From Oceanihabitans iliipiscarium (GTDB lineage: Bacteria > Bacteroidota > Bacteroidia > Flavobacteriales > Flavobacteriaceae), in assembly GCF_042686125.1 (NCBI RefSeq), contig NZ_JBHUOV010000001.1:310001-374000 (forward strand): DNA of 64,000 nt, in the 5' to 3' direction. Within the stretch, counting starts at the first letter, position 1. Each line of letters opens with the position of its first letter. The notes under the pieces were generated by a model. That model did no database searches and was not told where the DNA came from. It saw nothing but the letters and a program-made list of their open reading frames with translations. Shown here piece after piece: positions 9,849 through 18,986 of this stretch. The position numbers and the translations under genes are program-made.

Positions 9849-11603
9849 ATGTACAGAAGTCATAATTGTGGCGAGTTAAATTCGTCATTCATAAATACAG
9901 AAGTTACTCTAGCTGGTTGGGTTCAAAAAACTCGAGATAAAGGATTTATAATTTGGGTAGATTTACGTGATCGCTATGGTATCACACAGTTGGTTTTTGA
10001 TGAAGAAAGAACATCAAAAACAATGATGGAACAAGCACAAAATTTAGGGCGTGAGTTTGTAATTCAAGTTAAAGGGACTGTTATTGAACGTGCATCCAAA
10101 AACCCTAATATCCCAACTGGTGATATTGAAGTTTTAGTCTCTGAATTGACTATTTTAAATGAAGCCATTGTTCCTCCTTTTACTATTGAAGACGAAACAG
10201 ATGGAGGTGAAGAATTGCGTATGAAATATCGCTACTTAGATATTAGACGTAATCCAGTGAAAAACAGTTTAATTTTTAGACATAAAGTAACTCAAGAGGT
10301 TAGAAATTACCTTTCTAATGAGGGCTTTATTGAAGTTGAAACACCTTATTTAATTAAATCAACTCCTGAAGGTGCTCGCGATTTTGTTGTCCCTTCTAGA
10401 ATGAACGAAGGACAATTTTATGCCTTACCTCAATCACCTCAAACTTTTAAGCAACTGCTTATGGTTGGTGGTATGGATAAATATTTTCAAATTGTAAAAT
10501 GCTTTAGAGACGAAGATTTACGAGCCGACAGACAACCAGAATTTACACAAATAGATTGTGAAATGGCATTTATTGAGCAAGAAGATATTTTAAATGCTTT
10601 TGAAGGTTTAACGCGCCATCTATTGAAAGAGGTGAATGGTATTGAAGTTGATAAATTTCCTAGAATACTTTATGATGATGCTATGCGATTGTACGGAAAT
10701 GACAAACCAGACATTAGATTTGGAATGCAGTTTGGCGAATTAAACACTGTTGCACAACATAAAGATTTTGGTGTTTTTAATAATGCAGAACTTGTTTTAG
10801 GTATTGCTGTTCCAGGGGCAAATTCCTATACAAGAAAAGATATTGACAAATTAATAGATTGGGTTAAGCGTCCACAGATTGGTGCTTTAGGTATGGTATA
10901 TTGTAGATGCAATGATGATGGCACTTTTAAATCATCTGTAGATAAGTTTTACAATCAAGAGGATCTAGCTAAATGGGCTGAAGTCACAGGAGCAAAAGTT
11001 GGAGACTTAATCTGCGTGCTTTCTGGTGATACAAATAAAGTTAGAGCACAATTAAGTGCTTTACGTATGGAATTTGCTGAACGCTTAAACTTACGTAAGC
11101 CTAATGAGTTCGCTCCTCTTTGGGTAATGGACTTCCCTCTTTTAGAATGGGACGAAGATACTAAACGCTACCACGCTATGCATCATCCATTCACATCTCC
11201 TAAACCTGGACAATTAGAATTACTAAAAACCAATCCAGGAGATGTAAAAGCTAACGCTTACGATTTAGTACTAAACGGAAACGAAATTGGAGGTGGCTCT
11301 ATAAGAATTCATGATAAAGAAACCCAATCGCTAATGTTTGATTATTTAGGGTTTACACCTGATGAAGCTAGAGCTCAATTTGGATTTCTTATGGACGCCT
11401 TTCAATATGGCGCTCCTCCTCATGGTGGATTAGCTTTTGGACTAGATCGATTGGTAGCCATTTTAGGTGGACAAGAAACTATTAGAGATTTTATAGCATT
11501 CCCGAAAAATAATTCAGGTAGAGATGTCATGATAGACGCACCTGCTCCAATTGACGATGAACAACTTGCAGAATTGAGTTTAAAACTAAACTTAAAATCT
11601 TAA
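9849..11603 (+). CDS. aspS: Aspartate-tRNA ligase
   Basis: A 584-residue class IIb aminoacyl-tRNA synthetase that charges tRNA-Asp in the cytoplasm. N-terminal OB-fold anticodon-binding domain (about 1-105, with AGWVQKTRDKGFIIWVDLRD), class II motif 1, motif 2 FRDEDLRADRQPEFTQID, the bacterial GAD insertion domain (about 285-415) and motif 3 GLAFGLDRLVAIL near the C-terminus. The length is close to the usual 585-600. Whether it also charges tRNA-Asn cannot be read from the sequence. Single gene with its own TAAATTTG promoter box and a hairpin terminator. Confidence 0.97.
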   Translation: MYRSHNCGELNSSFINTEVTLAGWVQKTRDKGFIIWVDLRDRYGITQLVFDEERTSKTMMEQAQNLGREFVIQVKGTVIERASKNPNIPTGDIEVLVSELTILNEAIVPPFTIEDETDGGEELRMKYRYLDIRRNPVKNSLIFRHKVTQEVRNYLSNEGFIEVETPYLIKSTPEGARDFVVPSRMNEGQFYALPQSPQTFKQLLMVGGMDKYFQIVKCFRDEDLRADRQPEFTQIDCEMAFIEQEDILNAFEGLTRHLLKEVNGIEVDKFPRILYDDAMRLYGNDKPDIRFGMQFGELNTVAQHKDFGVFNNAELVLGIAVPGANSYTRKDIDKLIDWVKRPQIGALGMVYCRCNDDGTFKSSVDKFYNQEDLAKWAEVTGAKVGDLICVLSGDTNKVRAQLSALRMEFAERLNLRKPNEFAPLWVMDFPLLEWDEDTKRYHAMHHPFTSPKPGQLELLKTNPGDVKANAYDLVLNGNEIGGGSIRIHDKETQSLMFDYLGFTPDEARAQFGFLMDAFQYGAPPHGGLAFGLDRLVAILGGQETIRDFIAFPKNNSGRDVMIDAPAPIDDEQLAELSLKLNLKS

Positions 11604-11608
11604 AAATT

Positions 11609-11634
11609 AAATCCTGCTTCATGCAGGATTTTTT
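11609..11634 (+). terminator. Terminator after aspS
   Basis: Perfect 9-bp stem AAATCCTGC / GCAGGATTT with a 5-nt loop and following T-run, starting 5 bp after the aspS stop. Confidence 0.85.
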
Positions 11635-11648
11635 ATTAGCTTTAACTT

Positions 11649-13421
11649 ATGCCAAAGCAACCTTTCATTAAACGATTACTTATTATGAGATATAAATATA
11701 TTTCTCAGAAGAACTTCGTGTTTTTATTAAGTATTCTTATTGGGTTGTTAGCTGGTTTAGTTTCTGTAACCATTAAAAACATTACCTTTTTTATTGAATG
11801 GCTTCTCGAAAGAACGGTTGTTTTTTCTGAGAATAGTATTTATTTTATTCTTCCAACTTTAGGTTTATGGCTCGTTTATTTATTTGTGAAACGTGTTTCA
11901 AAAAAACCTATTGAACATGCTATACCATCGATTTTATTTTCACTATCTAAAAAAAACGGATTAATTAATAGTAGTAAAATTTACCTGCCTTTAATAACAG
12001 CACCTTTAACAGTTGGTTTTGGTGGTTCTGTTGGTTTGTTAGGTCCAGCAATTGCTTCAGCATCTGCTATAAGTTCAAATCTTGGACAATTCTTTCATAT
12101 TGATAGAAAAACACGAAGTTTATTAATTGGGTGTGCCGCTGCTGGTGCTATAGCTTCAATATTTAAATCACCAATTGCCGCTATCATTTTTGCCATTGAG
12201 GTGTTTAGCCTCGATCTCACATTTGCGTCTTTATTGCCATTACTTATTGCTTCTGTGTCTTCAGTACTGACATCATATTTCTTTTTAGGAGACGAAGTCC
12301 TTTTCAGTTTTACGATTTCAGATAAATTTACTATCAACGATACATTGTTTTATATTGTTTTGGGCATTGGTACTGGAATAGCATCGATATACTTTTCAAA
12401 AATATACTTTGCTATTTATGGGTTTTTTAATCGATTTAAGACTAATGGTCAAAGATTAATTGTAGGAGGATTAGCCATCGGAATTATGTTATATTTTATT
12501 CCTCCTTTATATGGTGAAGGCTTTGGATTTATAAATGATTTGTTAAGCGGCAACCATTTACATGCTTTAGGAGACACTCCTTTTGACAACCACCTTGATA
12601 ATATTTGGGTTGTTATTGCTTTACTTATAGGAATTACCATTTTTAAAGCCGTTGCCATGACCACAACTTTAGCTGCTGGAGGCGCTGGAGGTATTATAAT
12701 TCCAACTATGGTTATGGGAAGCACTCTTGGAAATGTAGTCGCTAAAATTATTAATAACATTGGATTCAATGTCTCTGAGGCAAATTTTACACTTATTGGA
12801 ATGGCTGGACTTATTGCAGGTGTATTACACGCACCTTTAACTGCAATTTTTTTAATTGCCGAAATTACTGGTGGTTATGAATTGTTTGTTCCTTTAATGA
12901 TTACTGTTTCCATGTCATTCATTATCACAAAAAATGCGATAGAACATACCATATATACTAAAGAACTTGCCGAAAAAGGCGCATTATTAACTCATGACAA
13001 GGATAAAAGTGTCCTAACCCTTATGAGGTTAGATAGTGTTATTGAAAAAAACTTTGCCACTCTTAAACCTGAAATGACTCTAGGCGACATGCTGCATCAT
13101 GGCGTTTCTAAATCCAGCAGGAATTTATTCCCTGTAGTTGATGATAATGATCGATTAGTGGGAATCATTTTATTAGACGATATACGTACTGTAATGTTTG
13201 ACCAGTCTCTTTATGCTTCTACTTCGGTTGAAACATTTATGACCAAACCTCCAGATTATATTCATTTTGAAAATGATTCTATGCAACAAGTAATGAATAA
13301 ATTTCAAAATTCTGGAGCTTGGAATCTTCCCGTCATAAAAAATGGCAAATATTATGGATTTGTTTCTAAATCAAAATTATTAACTGCTTACAGAAGAGAA
13401 TTAATTAACTTTACTCCATAA
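11649..13421 (+). CDS. CLC-family chloride channel/transporter with CBS pair, gating Glu replaced by Leu
   Basis: A 590-residue CLC membrane protein with about 10-12 hydrophobic helices and a C-terminal pair of CBS domains (about 460-585). Recognisable CLC signatures are FGGSVGLLGPA (residues 124-134), the GCAAAGAIASIFKSPIAA helix and GGAGGIIIPTMVMG. In most family members the first signature is GxEGP or GxEAP, and its Glu is the external gate and proton-coupling residue; here residue 131 is Leu (codon TTA at 12039-12041). That predicts loss of gated or proton-coupled transport, perhaps a channel-like protein. The start could also be the ATG 12 codons downstream. A small membrane protein gene follows 11 bp later. 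Confidence 0.9.
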   Translation: MPKQPFIKRLLIMRYKYISQKNFVFLLSILIGLLAGLVSVTIKNITFFIEWLLERTVVFSENSIYFILPTLGLWLVYLFVKRVSKKPIEHAIPSILFSLSKKNGLINSSKIYLPLITAPLTVGFGGSVGLLGPAIASASAISSNLGQFFHIDRKTRSLLIGCAAAGAIASIFKSPIAAIIFAIEVFSLDLTFASLLPLLIASVSSVLTSYFFLGDEVLFSFTISDKFTINDTLFYIVLGIGTGIASIYFSKIYFAIYGFFNRFKTNGQRLIVGGLAIGIMLYFIPPLYGEGFGFINDLLSGNHLHALGDTPFDNHLDNIWVVIALLIGITIFKAVAMTTTLAAGGAGGIIIPTMVMGSTLGNVVAKIINNIGFNVSEANFTLIGMAGLIAGVLHAPLTAIFLIAEITGGYELFVPLMITVSMSFIITKNAIEHTIYTKELAEKGALLTHDKDKSVLTLMRLDSVIEKNFATLKPEMTLGDMLHHGVSKSSRNLFPVVDDNDRLVGIILLDDIRTVMFDQSLYASTSVETFMTKPPDYIHFENDSMQQVMNKFQNSGAWNLPVIKNGKYYGFVSKSKLLTAYRRELINFTP

Positions 13422-13432
13422 TTTAAAACAAA

Positions 13433-13666
13433 ATGAAATACGTTATTTGGATTGTATTTATTGCATCAATAAGTAGTGTCTTAGTAGGTTATTTTCTTGA
13501 TATAAAATATTCTGAACAATTTATTGGTTCAGGGGTTGTTGGCCTTTTTATTATTGTTTTTCCTTTGTTTATTTATTACAGATGGAAAGACAGAAACTTA
13601 AAAGATTACATGCTAACTCAAGAGAATTTAGATAAAATGCGAGACTTTAAAAAGAATGAGAAGTAA
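13433..13666 (+). CDS. Small two-helix membrane protein, function unknown
   Basis: 77 residues with two hydrophobic segments (about 3-21 and 32-50) and a charged, helical C-terminal tail. I do not recognise a family. It starts 11 bp after the CLC gene and ends next to the convergent tadA stop, so it is probably co-transcribed with the CLC gene. An accessory role to that protein is only a guess. Confidence 0.65.
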   Translation: MKYVIWIVFIASISSVLVGYFLDIKYSEQFIGSGVVGLFIIVFPLFIYYRWKDRNLKDYMLTQENLDKMRDFKKNEK

Positions 13667-14116
13667 TTAATTTAAGTTTCGTTTTTCAATAAAAAACCGT
13701 TTTAATAATGCTGAAGCTTCTTCTGATAAAACGCCTTCAATAACTTCAGTTTTAGGGTGTAATTTAGTCCCCAAAGCACCACAGCCTCTATGCTCGTCTT
13801 TTGCACCATAAACTAATTTAGAAATTTGACTCCAATATAATGCTCCTGCGCACATTTGACATGGTTCTAAGGTAACATAAATGGTACAATCTTGAAGATA
13901 TTTACCTCCCAAAAAGTTAGCTGCAGCAGTAATAGCTTGCATTTCAGCATGTGCAGTAACATCATTTAAAGTCTCTGTTAAATTATGTGCTCTTGCAATA
14001 ATTCTATTATCAACAACAATGACTGCACCAACAGGCACTTCTCCTTTGTTAAAAGCTTCTTCAGCCTCCTGAAGCGCTTTTTTCATAAAATAAGTATCGT
14101 CAAACATATTAATCAT
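13667..14116 (-). CDS. tadA: tRNA-specific adenosine deaminase
   Basis: 149 residues of the cytidine deaminase fold, converting A34 to inosine in tRNA-Arg(ACG). The zinc site is clear: HAEMQAI (His ligand and catalytic Glu) and PCQMCAGAL (two Cys ligands). The N-terminus FMKKALQEAEEAF and the GEVPVGAVIV strand are typical of TadA. The first ATG at 14116 is used; a second in-frame ATG lies three codons later. It is convergent with, and directly abuts, the small membrane protein gene. Confidence 0.95.
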   Translation of the reverse strand: MINMFDDTYFMKKALQEAEEAFNKGEVPVGAVIVVDNRIIARAHNLTETLNDVTAHAEMQAITAAANFLGGKYLQDCTIYVTLEPCQMCAGALYWSQISKLVYGAKDEHRGCGALGTKLHPKTEVIEGVLSEEASALLKRFFIEKRNLN

Positions 14117-14130
14117 AAGTACAAAAATAA

Positions 14131-14160
14131 AAAAGGCAACTACATTAATAGTTGCCTTTA
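14131..14160 (-). terminator. Terminator of the M36 protease gene
   Basis: Perfect 11-bp stem AAAGGCAACTA / TAGTTGCCTTT with a 6-nt loop; read on the minus strand it is followed by a T-rich run. It lies between the protease stop and the tadA start. Confidence 0.85.
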
Positions 14161-14180
14161 ATAAAATTTATTGATTGCTA

Positions 14181-16820
14181 TTAATTCTTGATTATTTTAT
14201 CATTAGTATTTATGCCTTCACCTTTAATATTTAAAATATAAAGTCCTGATTGCAATTGACTAATGTTTAATTGTACCTCATCAACTAAGTTAGCTTTTTG
14301 AGAATATACCTTTCTACCATTAATATCTACTAATGTCATAATAACCTCACCAAAATTTCTATTTGTTTTAATGAAAATATTACTATTTGTAGGATTAGGA
14401 TAAATTGTATAATCATTTTGACTAAACTCATCTACACTTAAGCTAGTACAGTTAGCGAGAGAAGGATCTGTATCTGGAGGAGTTGTAAAATCTTCAACCT
14501 GATCAGAGTCTACAAAAAGACCACCTTCAGAAGCTCCTAAACCAAGTCCTCTATTCGCAAAAACTTCCCAAATCATACATTGGTCTTCACCTCCTGTTAA
14601 TGCATTATCTGCTGCTAAAATGGCATCTCGACCAGTTACAAAACCTGGGTTACAAGGTTGTAATTTTAACCCATCCATAACAACTTGCATTACTTTATTA
14701 TTTCCACCAGTTCCATAAAAAACATCTTCATCAAAACCGTATTTTTCTATATAAGCCCAAGTTAAATCCCATAACATTGTACTCCAAACGAAACCATTAC
14801 TATGTTGTTGTCCACCAGTTGTATTGGTATAACTAAACGTATAATTATTAACAGCAAAATCTGTAGTATAAGCTGCTTCTCTAATACCATTACCATTAGT
14901 AGGTTGACCAACTGCATAAGTTGCCATACCTCTAGGGTCTTCTGGTAAATCACCCGTTTTCATAGTTATCATTAACGAAAACCAATCAGACCAGCCTTCA
15001 CCCATTTGTGTTGCAGTGCCTAAACAACTTGTATTTGCAGCACCTCCTGTTAATCTATTAGAAATTCCGTGTGTATATTCATGTGCAACAATTAAATTGT
15101 CTAAATCTCCGTCTCTCTGGTAAGGTCCAGCTGAAATTAAAGTCGCACTAATGGTTTCTCCTGCATTAAGTCTGTTAATGATACCTGCTCCATCAAAAGA
15201 ATTAATCATTATTGATGGAATTGTTACACTTCCACCTACAGCTCCAGGAGCCATAATAATAGGATCACCTCCAACATTATTGACCATAATAACTGCAACA
15301 GCACCTGCATTTTCAGCTGCAAGTATTTTAAATCCGAACTCACAATCGCCTCTTCTTATTACTGCTATTTTACCATTTATTTCAGAAGCATTAGTAATTG
15401 GGTCACATGCATCATGAATATCTGGAGTTGCATTACTATCATCAACTAAGGCTAAATTAGTTGTTATTGGTGTCGTAGGTAATGGCGTTCCAAAAGAAGC
15501 TTCAAAACCTGGATAATCTCCAGCTAAAATACCAGTATTTATTGTTAACGGGTTTCCTGGAGGTCCTACTGGACTCCATAAAAACATGGTCATCCCAGGA
15601 TTATTCCCATCAGGTGGTGTTCCAAAAAGCGCATTATTTAAACCACTACCATCTTGTCCGTCTGCAAAGACAAAATCACTGCCTGCTCCACCCATACCAT
15701 AGTTATTTTCTTGAAAATTACCACTAGCTTCATCAAAACCATATTGGTACCATATATCATGCATCATGTTATTGATGTAAAATAAATTTGTTAAAGACGC
15801 ATCTTGATAACCTATAGGTGGTTGATTTTCATTTAAAGGAAAATCAAAATTTAAGGACGCTCCTCCACTTACAGAATACCCAATATCATCATTACCGTCT
15901 ATATCTTCCATCACCCAAACATTATTCCCTCTAGTGATATTAAACTCTGCTCCATCAACACCATTGGTATCATGCCAACCAAAAGGAGATGCATTACTAT
16001 CAGCAGGTTCAGAAACCAAGCTTCTGCCTCCATCGTTTGGCGCACCAACTGGAAGAGCATAAACATTATACTGTGAACCATCGTTAAACATATAAGAATT
16101 CGATTTAAATAGGTTTAAGCGCGTGTTTTCTTCCTTATGAGACGAATGATTTGCATGATTACGATCGCCAAAATTACAAGTCAAAATCCAATTTGATTGG
16201 TCTATAACTTCTCCTGTTAAAGCATCAACTCTAGCGCTCCACCAATCTTTACCATTAAGGGTATGTATGTTTAAATCCCAAGACAATAAAATATCCCCTT
16301 CTCTTGTTTGAGTAAAAACTAAACTTACTGGTATATTGTTTTTAGAAACACCTCCATTGCTAAAGACAAAATCTTTACCATTAGAGCTTAAAAGCTCTAA
16401 ACCTTCAAGACCACCAAGTTCAAAATGAGATACTGCTCTTGCAATTGCTGTTTCTGGGTTAATACTAGGAGTGGTGGTATTCACTTTATTTTGAATATCA
16501 CCAATAAAGTTATTTGCATAATAGAAAACGCCTCCACCTTTAATTGCTACACTAGAAATTGCATTGTGAATTTTTATGCCTTGAAATCTCTGGTTAACAT
16601 AAACATGTGTGATTTCTGTACTTTTAGAAAAGAATTCATTAGTAACATATAAATCTTGAATATCATTATCTAATAAATTATAGTCACTTTTCTTTTGATT
16701 TAAATAAGACTGAATCTTTGCTCCATTAGGAGATTCACTTAAAACATTTTGTGCATATCCAATTTGCATTACAAATAGTAATATCATAATTAAATAAGAC
16801 TTAAGGTAGGGATTCTTCAT
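14181..16820 (-). CDS. Secreted M36 (fungalysin-type) metalloprotease with PA insert and T9SS sorting domain
   Basis: About 879 residues from the ATG at 16820, chosen because it begins a compact signal peptide ending GYAQ; an ATG at 16850 would add ten residues in front. It contains a fungalysin-type propeptide (about 40-215), a catalytic domain with HEYTHG as the zinc site and MGEGWSDWF supplying the third ligand Glu, and a PA domain (about 450-565, with IRRGDCEFGFK) inserted before the active site. A C-terminal T9SS type A sorting domain (IYPNPTNSNIFIK ... GLYILNIKG) ends the protein. It is a secreted endopeptidase, probably for protein scavenging. Monocistronic. Confidence 0.93.
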   Translation of the reverse strand: MKNPYLKSYLIMILLFVMQIGYAQNVLSESPNGAKIQSYLNQKKSDYNLLDNDIQDLYVTNEFFSKSTEITHVYVNQRFQGIKIHNAISSVAIKGGGVFYYANNFIGDIQNKVNTTTPSINPETAIARAVSHFELGGLEGLELLSSNGKDFVFSNGGVSKNNIPVSLVFTQTREGDILLSWDLNIHTLNGKDWWSARVDALTGEVIDQSNWILTCNFGDRNHANHSSHKEENTRLNLFKSNSYMFNDGSQYNVYALPVGAPNDGGRSLVSEPADSNASPFGWHDTNGVDGAEFNITRGNNVWVMEDIDGNDDIGYSVSGGASLNFDFPLNENQPPIGYQDASLTNLFYINNMMHDIWYQYGFDEASGNFQENNYGMGGAGSDFVFADGQDGSGLNNALFGTPPDGNNPGMTMFLWSPVGPPGNPLTINTGILAGDYPGFEASFGTPLPTTPITTNLALVDDSNATPDIHDACDPITNASEINGKIAVIRRGDCEFGFKILAAENAGAVAVIMVNNVGGDPIIMAPGAVGGSVTIPSIMINSFDGAGIINRLNAGETISATLISAGPYQRDGDLDNLIVAHEYTHGISNRLTGGAANTSCLGTATQMGEGWSDWFSLMITMKTGDLPEDPRGMATYAVGQPTNGNGIREAAYTTDFAVNNYTFSYTNTTGGQQHSNGFVWSTMLWDLTWAYIEKYGFDEDVFYGTGGNNKVMQVVMDGLKLQPCNPGFVTGRDAILAADNALTGGEDQCMIWEVFANRGLGLGASEGGLFVDSDQVEDFTTPPDTDPSLANCTSLSVDEFSQNDYTIYPNPTNSNIFIKTNRNFGEVIMTLVDINGRKVYSQKANLVDEVQLNISQLQSGLYILNIKGEGINTNDKIIKN

Positions 16821-16932
16821 AGTTACTGTGTTTTTTTTATAAAGTGTCACAAATATATAGATGAAAGTTCAATTAATATAATTTATTTGTACGAATTTTG
16901 CTGAAGCACCTTACAAATGGTTCAGATTTTAA

Positions 16933-16940
16933 TAATTTTG
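16933..16940 (+). promoter_or_regulatory. dxs promoter -7 box
   Basis: TAATTTTG matches TAnnTTTG exactly and ends 17 bp before the dxs ATG. No clear -33 element was assigned. Confidence 0.55.
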
Positions 16941-16957
16941 CCTCATATTTTAAGTAA

Positions 16958-18727
16958 ATGAAATTCAATCTATTAAATTCAATTGATTCGCCAAACGATT
17001 TACGTTTAGTACATACTGAAGACTTAAAAAAGTTAGCTAAAGAACTTCGTGATTATATAATACATGTTGTGGCTACTAAAGAAGGCCATCTTGGAGCTAG
17101 TTTAGGTGTAATTGAACTTAGCATCGCATTACATTATGTGTATGATACTCCTAACGATTTATTAATTTGGGATGTTGGTCACCAAGCTTATGCGCATAAG
17201 TTGCTAACTGGAAGAAGAGATCAATTTCATACCAACAGACAATTACATGGTCTTTCTGGTTTTCCTAATAGAAATGAGAGTATTTATGATGCGTTTGGAG
17301 TTGGACATTCTTCTACTTCAATTTCTGCTGCTTTAGGGATGGCTATTGCATCTAAACTTGAAGGCAATGTTGATAGACAGCATATTGCTGTAATTGGAGA
17401 CGCCTCTATTGCAAGCGGAATGGCTTTTGAAGGCTTAAATCACGCAGGAGTTACTGACGCTAACCTTTTAGTGATCTTAAATGATAATGCTATTGGAATT
17501 GACCCAAGTATTGGTTCTTTAAAACAATATTTAACTCAGGTAAAAAAAGGCACTCAAAAGCAAGATAATATATTTGAAGCTTTAAATTTTAATTATTCTG
17601 GACCAATAGATGGTCATAATTTACCTTTATTAATTTCAGAATTAAAACGCCTTAAATCTATTAAAGGACCAAAATTTTTACATGTCATCACCACAAAAGG
17701 AAAAGGTTTAAAACAAGCTGAAGAAAACCAAGTTACCTACCATGCACCTGGTAAATTTAATGCTAAAACTGGTGAATTACATCCTAAATCCGCAGTAGAA
17801 CAAGCGCCTAAATTTCAGGATGTTTTTGGGCATACGATAGTAGAACTAGCTAAAAAAAACAAAAAGATAATTGGTATTACACCAGCTATGCCAACAGGTA
17901 GTTCTCTAAAATACATGATGCGTGATATTCCCGAAAGAGCTTTTGATGTTGGCATTGCAGAACAACACGCTGTTACTTTTGCTGCTGGTCTGGCAACACA
18001 AGGCTTTATTCCTTTTTGTAATATATATTCAACATTTTTACAGCGTGCTTATGACCAAGTCATTCATGATGTTGCACTTCAAAAGCTAGCCGTTATATTC
18101 TGTTTAGATCGCTCTGGATTAGTTGGAGAAGATGGTTCAACACATCATGGTGTTTTTGACATAGCCTATTTAAGATGCATTCCCAACCTTGTTATATTTG
18201 CTCCAAGGAATGAAATTGAATTACGAAATATCATGTTTACTGCCCAACTTGGAATAGGCACTCCAATAGCTATTCGTTACCCAAGAGGAAGAGGCACACT
18301 TTTAGACTGTAAACAACCCTTTTCTGAAATCCCAATTGGAACCTCGGTTTGTCTAAAAACAGGTACAGATTTAGCAGTATTAAGTATAGGTACAATAGCT
18401 AAAAATGTTACTGAAGCTATTAATTTAATTCCCAACAACAAAAATATAGCACATTATGACATGCGTTTTATAAAGCCCTTAGACGAGGGTTTATTACATA
18501 AAATATGTAGTTCGTTTTCTAAGATTATTACTGTTGAAGATGGCTGTTCTAATGGTGGATTTGGAAGTGCTGTTTTAGAATTTATATCAAAAAATAATTA
18601 TTCTAATAACATTCATATTATTGGAGTTCCAGATCAATTTATAAAACATGGAACAATTGAAGAATTACAAAAATCTGTAGGGCTAGATGTTAATGGTCTA
18701 GTTAATCAAATACATGAAATAAATTAA
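16958..18727 (+). CDS. dxs: 1-deoxy-D-xylulose-5-phosphate synthase
   Basis: 589 residues; condenses pyruvate and glyceraldehyde 3-phosphate, the first step of the MEP isoprenoid pathway, using thiamine diphosphate. Family signatures are WDVGHQAYAHK, the ThDP motif GDASIASGMAFEGLNHAG with the following NDNAIGI, the pyrimidine-domain catalytic Glu in DVGIAEQHAVTFAAGLA, and DRSGLVGEDGSTHHG. It is about 30 residues shorter than E. coli Dxs (620), the loss being in loops. It stands alone; the stop overlaps by 3 bp the stop region of a tiny minus-strand gene. Confidence 0.96.
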   Translation: MKFNLLNSIDSPNDLRLVHTEDLKKLAKELRDYIIHVVATKEGHLGASLGVIELSIALHYVYDTPNDLLIWDVGHQAYAHKLLTGRRDQFHTNRQLHGLSGFPNRNESIYDAFGVGHSSTSISAALGMAIASKLEGNVDRQHIAVIGDASIASGMAFEGLNHAGVTDANLLVILNDNAIGIDPSIGSLKQYLTQVKKGTQKQDNIFEALNFNYSGPIDGHNLPLLISELKRLKSIKGPKFLHVITTKGKGLKQAEENQVTYHAPGKFNAKTGELHPKSAVEQAPKFQDVFGHTIVELAKKNKKIIGITPAMPTGSSLKYMMRDIPERAFDVGIAEQHAVTFAAGLATQGFIPFCNIYSTFLQRAYDQVIHDVALQKLAVIFCLDRSGLVGEDGSTHHGVFDIAYLRCIPNLVIFAPRNEIELRNIMFTAQLGIGTPIAIRYPRGRGTLLDCKQPFSEIPIGTSVCLKTGTDLAVLSIGTIAKNVTEAINLIPNNKNIAHYDMRFIKPLDEGLLHKICSSFSKIITVEDGCSNGGFGSAVLEFISKNNYSNNIHIIGVPDQFIKHGTIEELQKSVGLDVNGLVNQIHEIN

Positions 18728-18852
18728 TCTACAACGTAGTATTGTTCATTCTCTATCTCTGAAGCATTATTAGTAGCGACTTCATTTATTACCAGTAAAC
18801 AAGCAAATGTCACAAAGAAAATAACAAGTGCTCCAAGCAGGTTCTTTTTCAT
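18724..18852 (-). CDS. 42-residue single-span membrane peptide
   Basis: Begins MKKNLLGALVIFFVTF and ends QYYVVD: a short basic N-terminus, one hydrophobic span (about 5-22) and an acidic/polar tail. It overlaps the dxs stop and has its own ATG at 18850-18852. No family recognised. Support for coding is the full-length clean frame, signal/TM composition and a second peptide of the same length and plan at 52814-52942. It could be a membrane-anchored regulator or a stress peptide; this is inference. Confidence 0.5.
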   Translation of the reverse strand: MKKNLLGALVIFFVTFACLLVINEVATNNASEIENEQYYVVD

Positions 18853-18958
18853 CTTAGTAGATTTTTTAAATTTATTGCAAACAACAAATTTGATTGTTTA
18901 GATGGGTTAATAATTCAAATATAATAAAAATAATCGATAAAAAGCAAAAAATAAAGAT

Positions 18959-18981
18959 AAAATGCTTTGTTATAGCATTTT
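18959..18981 (-). terminator. Weak terminator after dgt
   Basis: 8-bp stem AAAATGCT / AGCATTTT with a 7-nt loop just past the dgt stop; on the minus strand it is followed by a T-rich stretch. Confidence 0.5.
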
Positions 18982-18986
18982 AGTCG

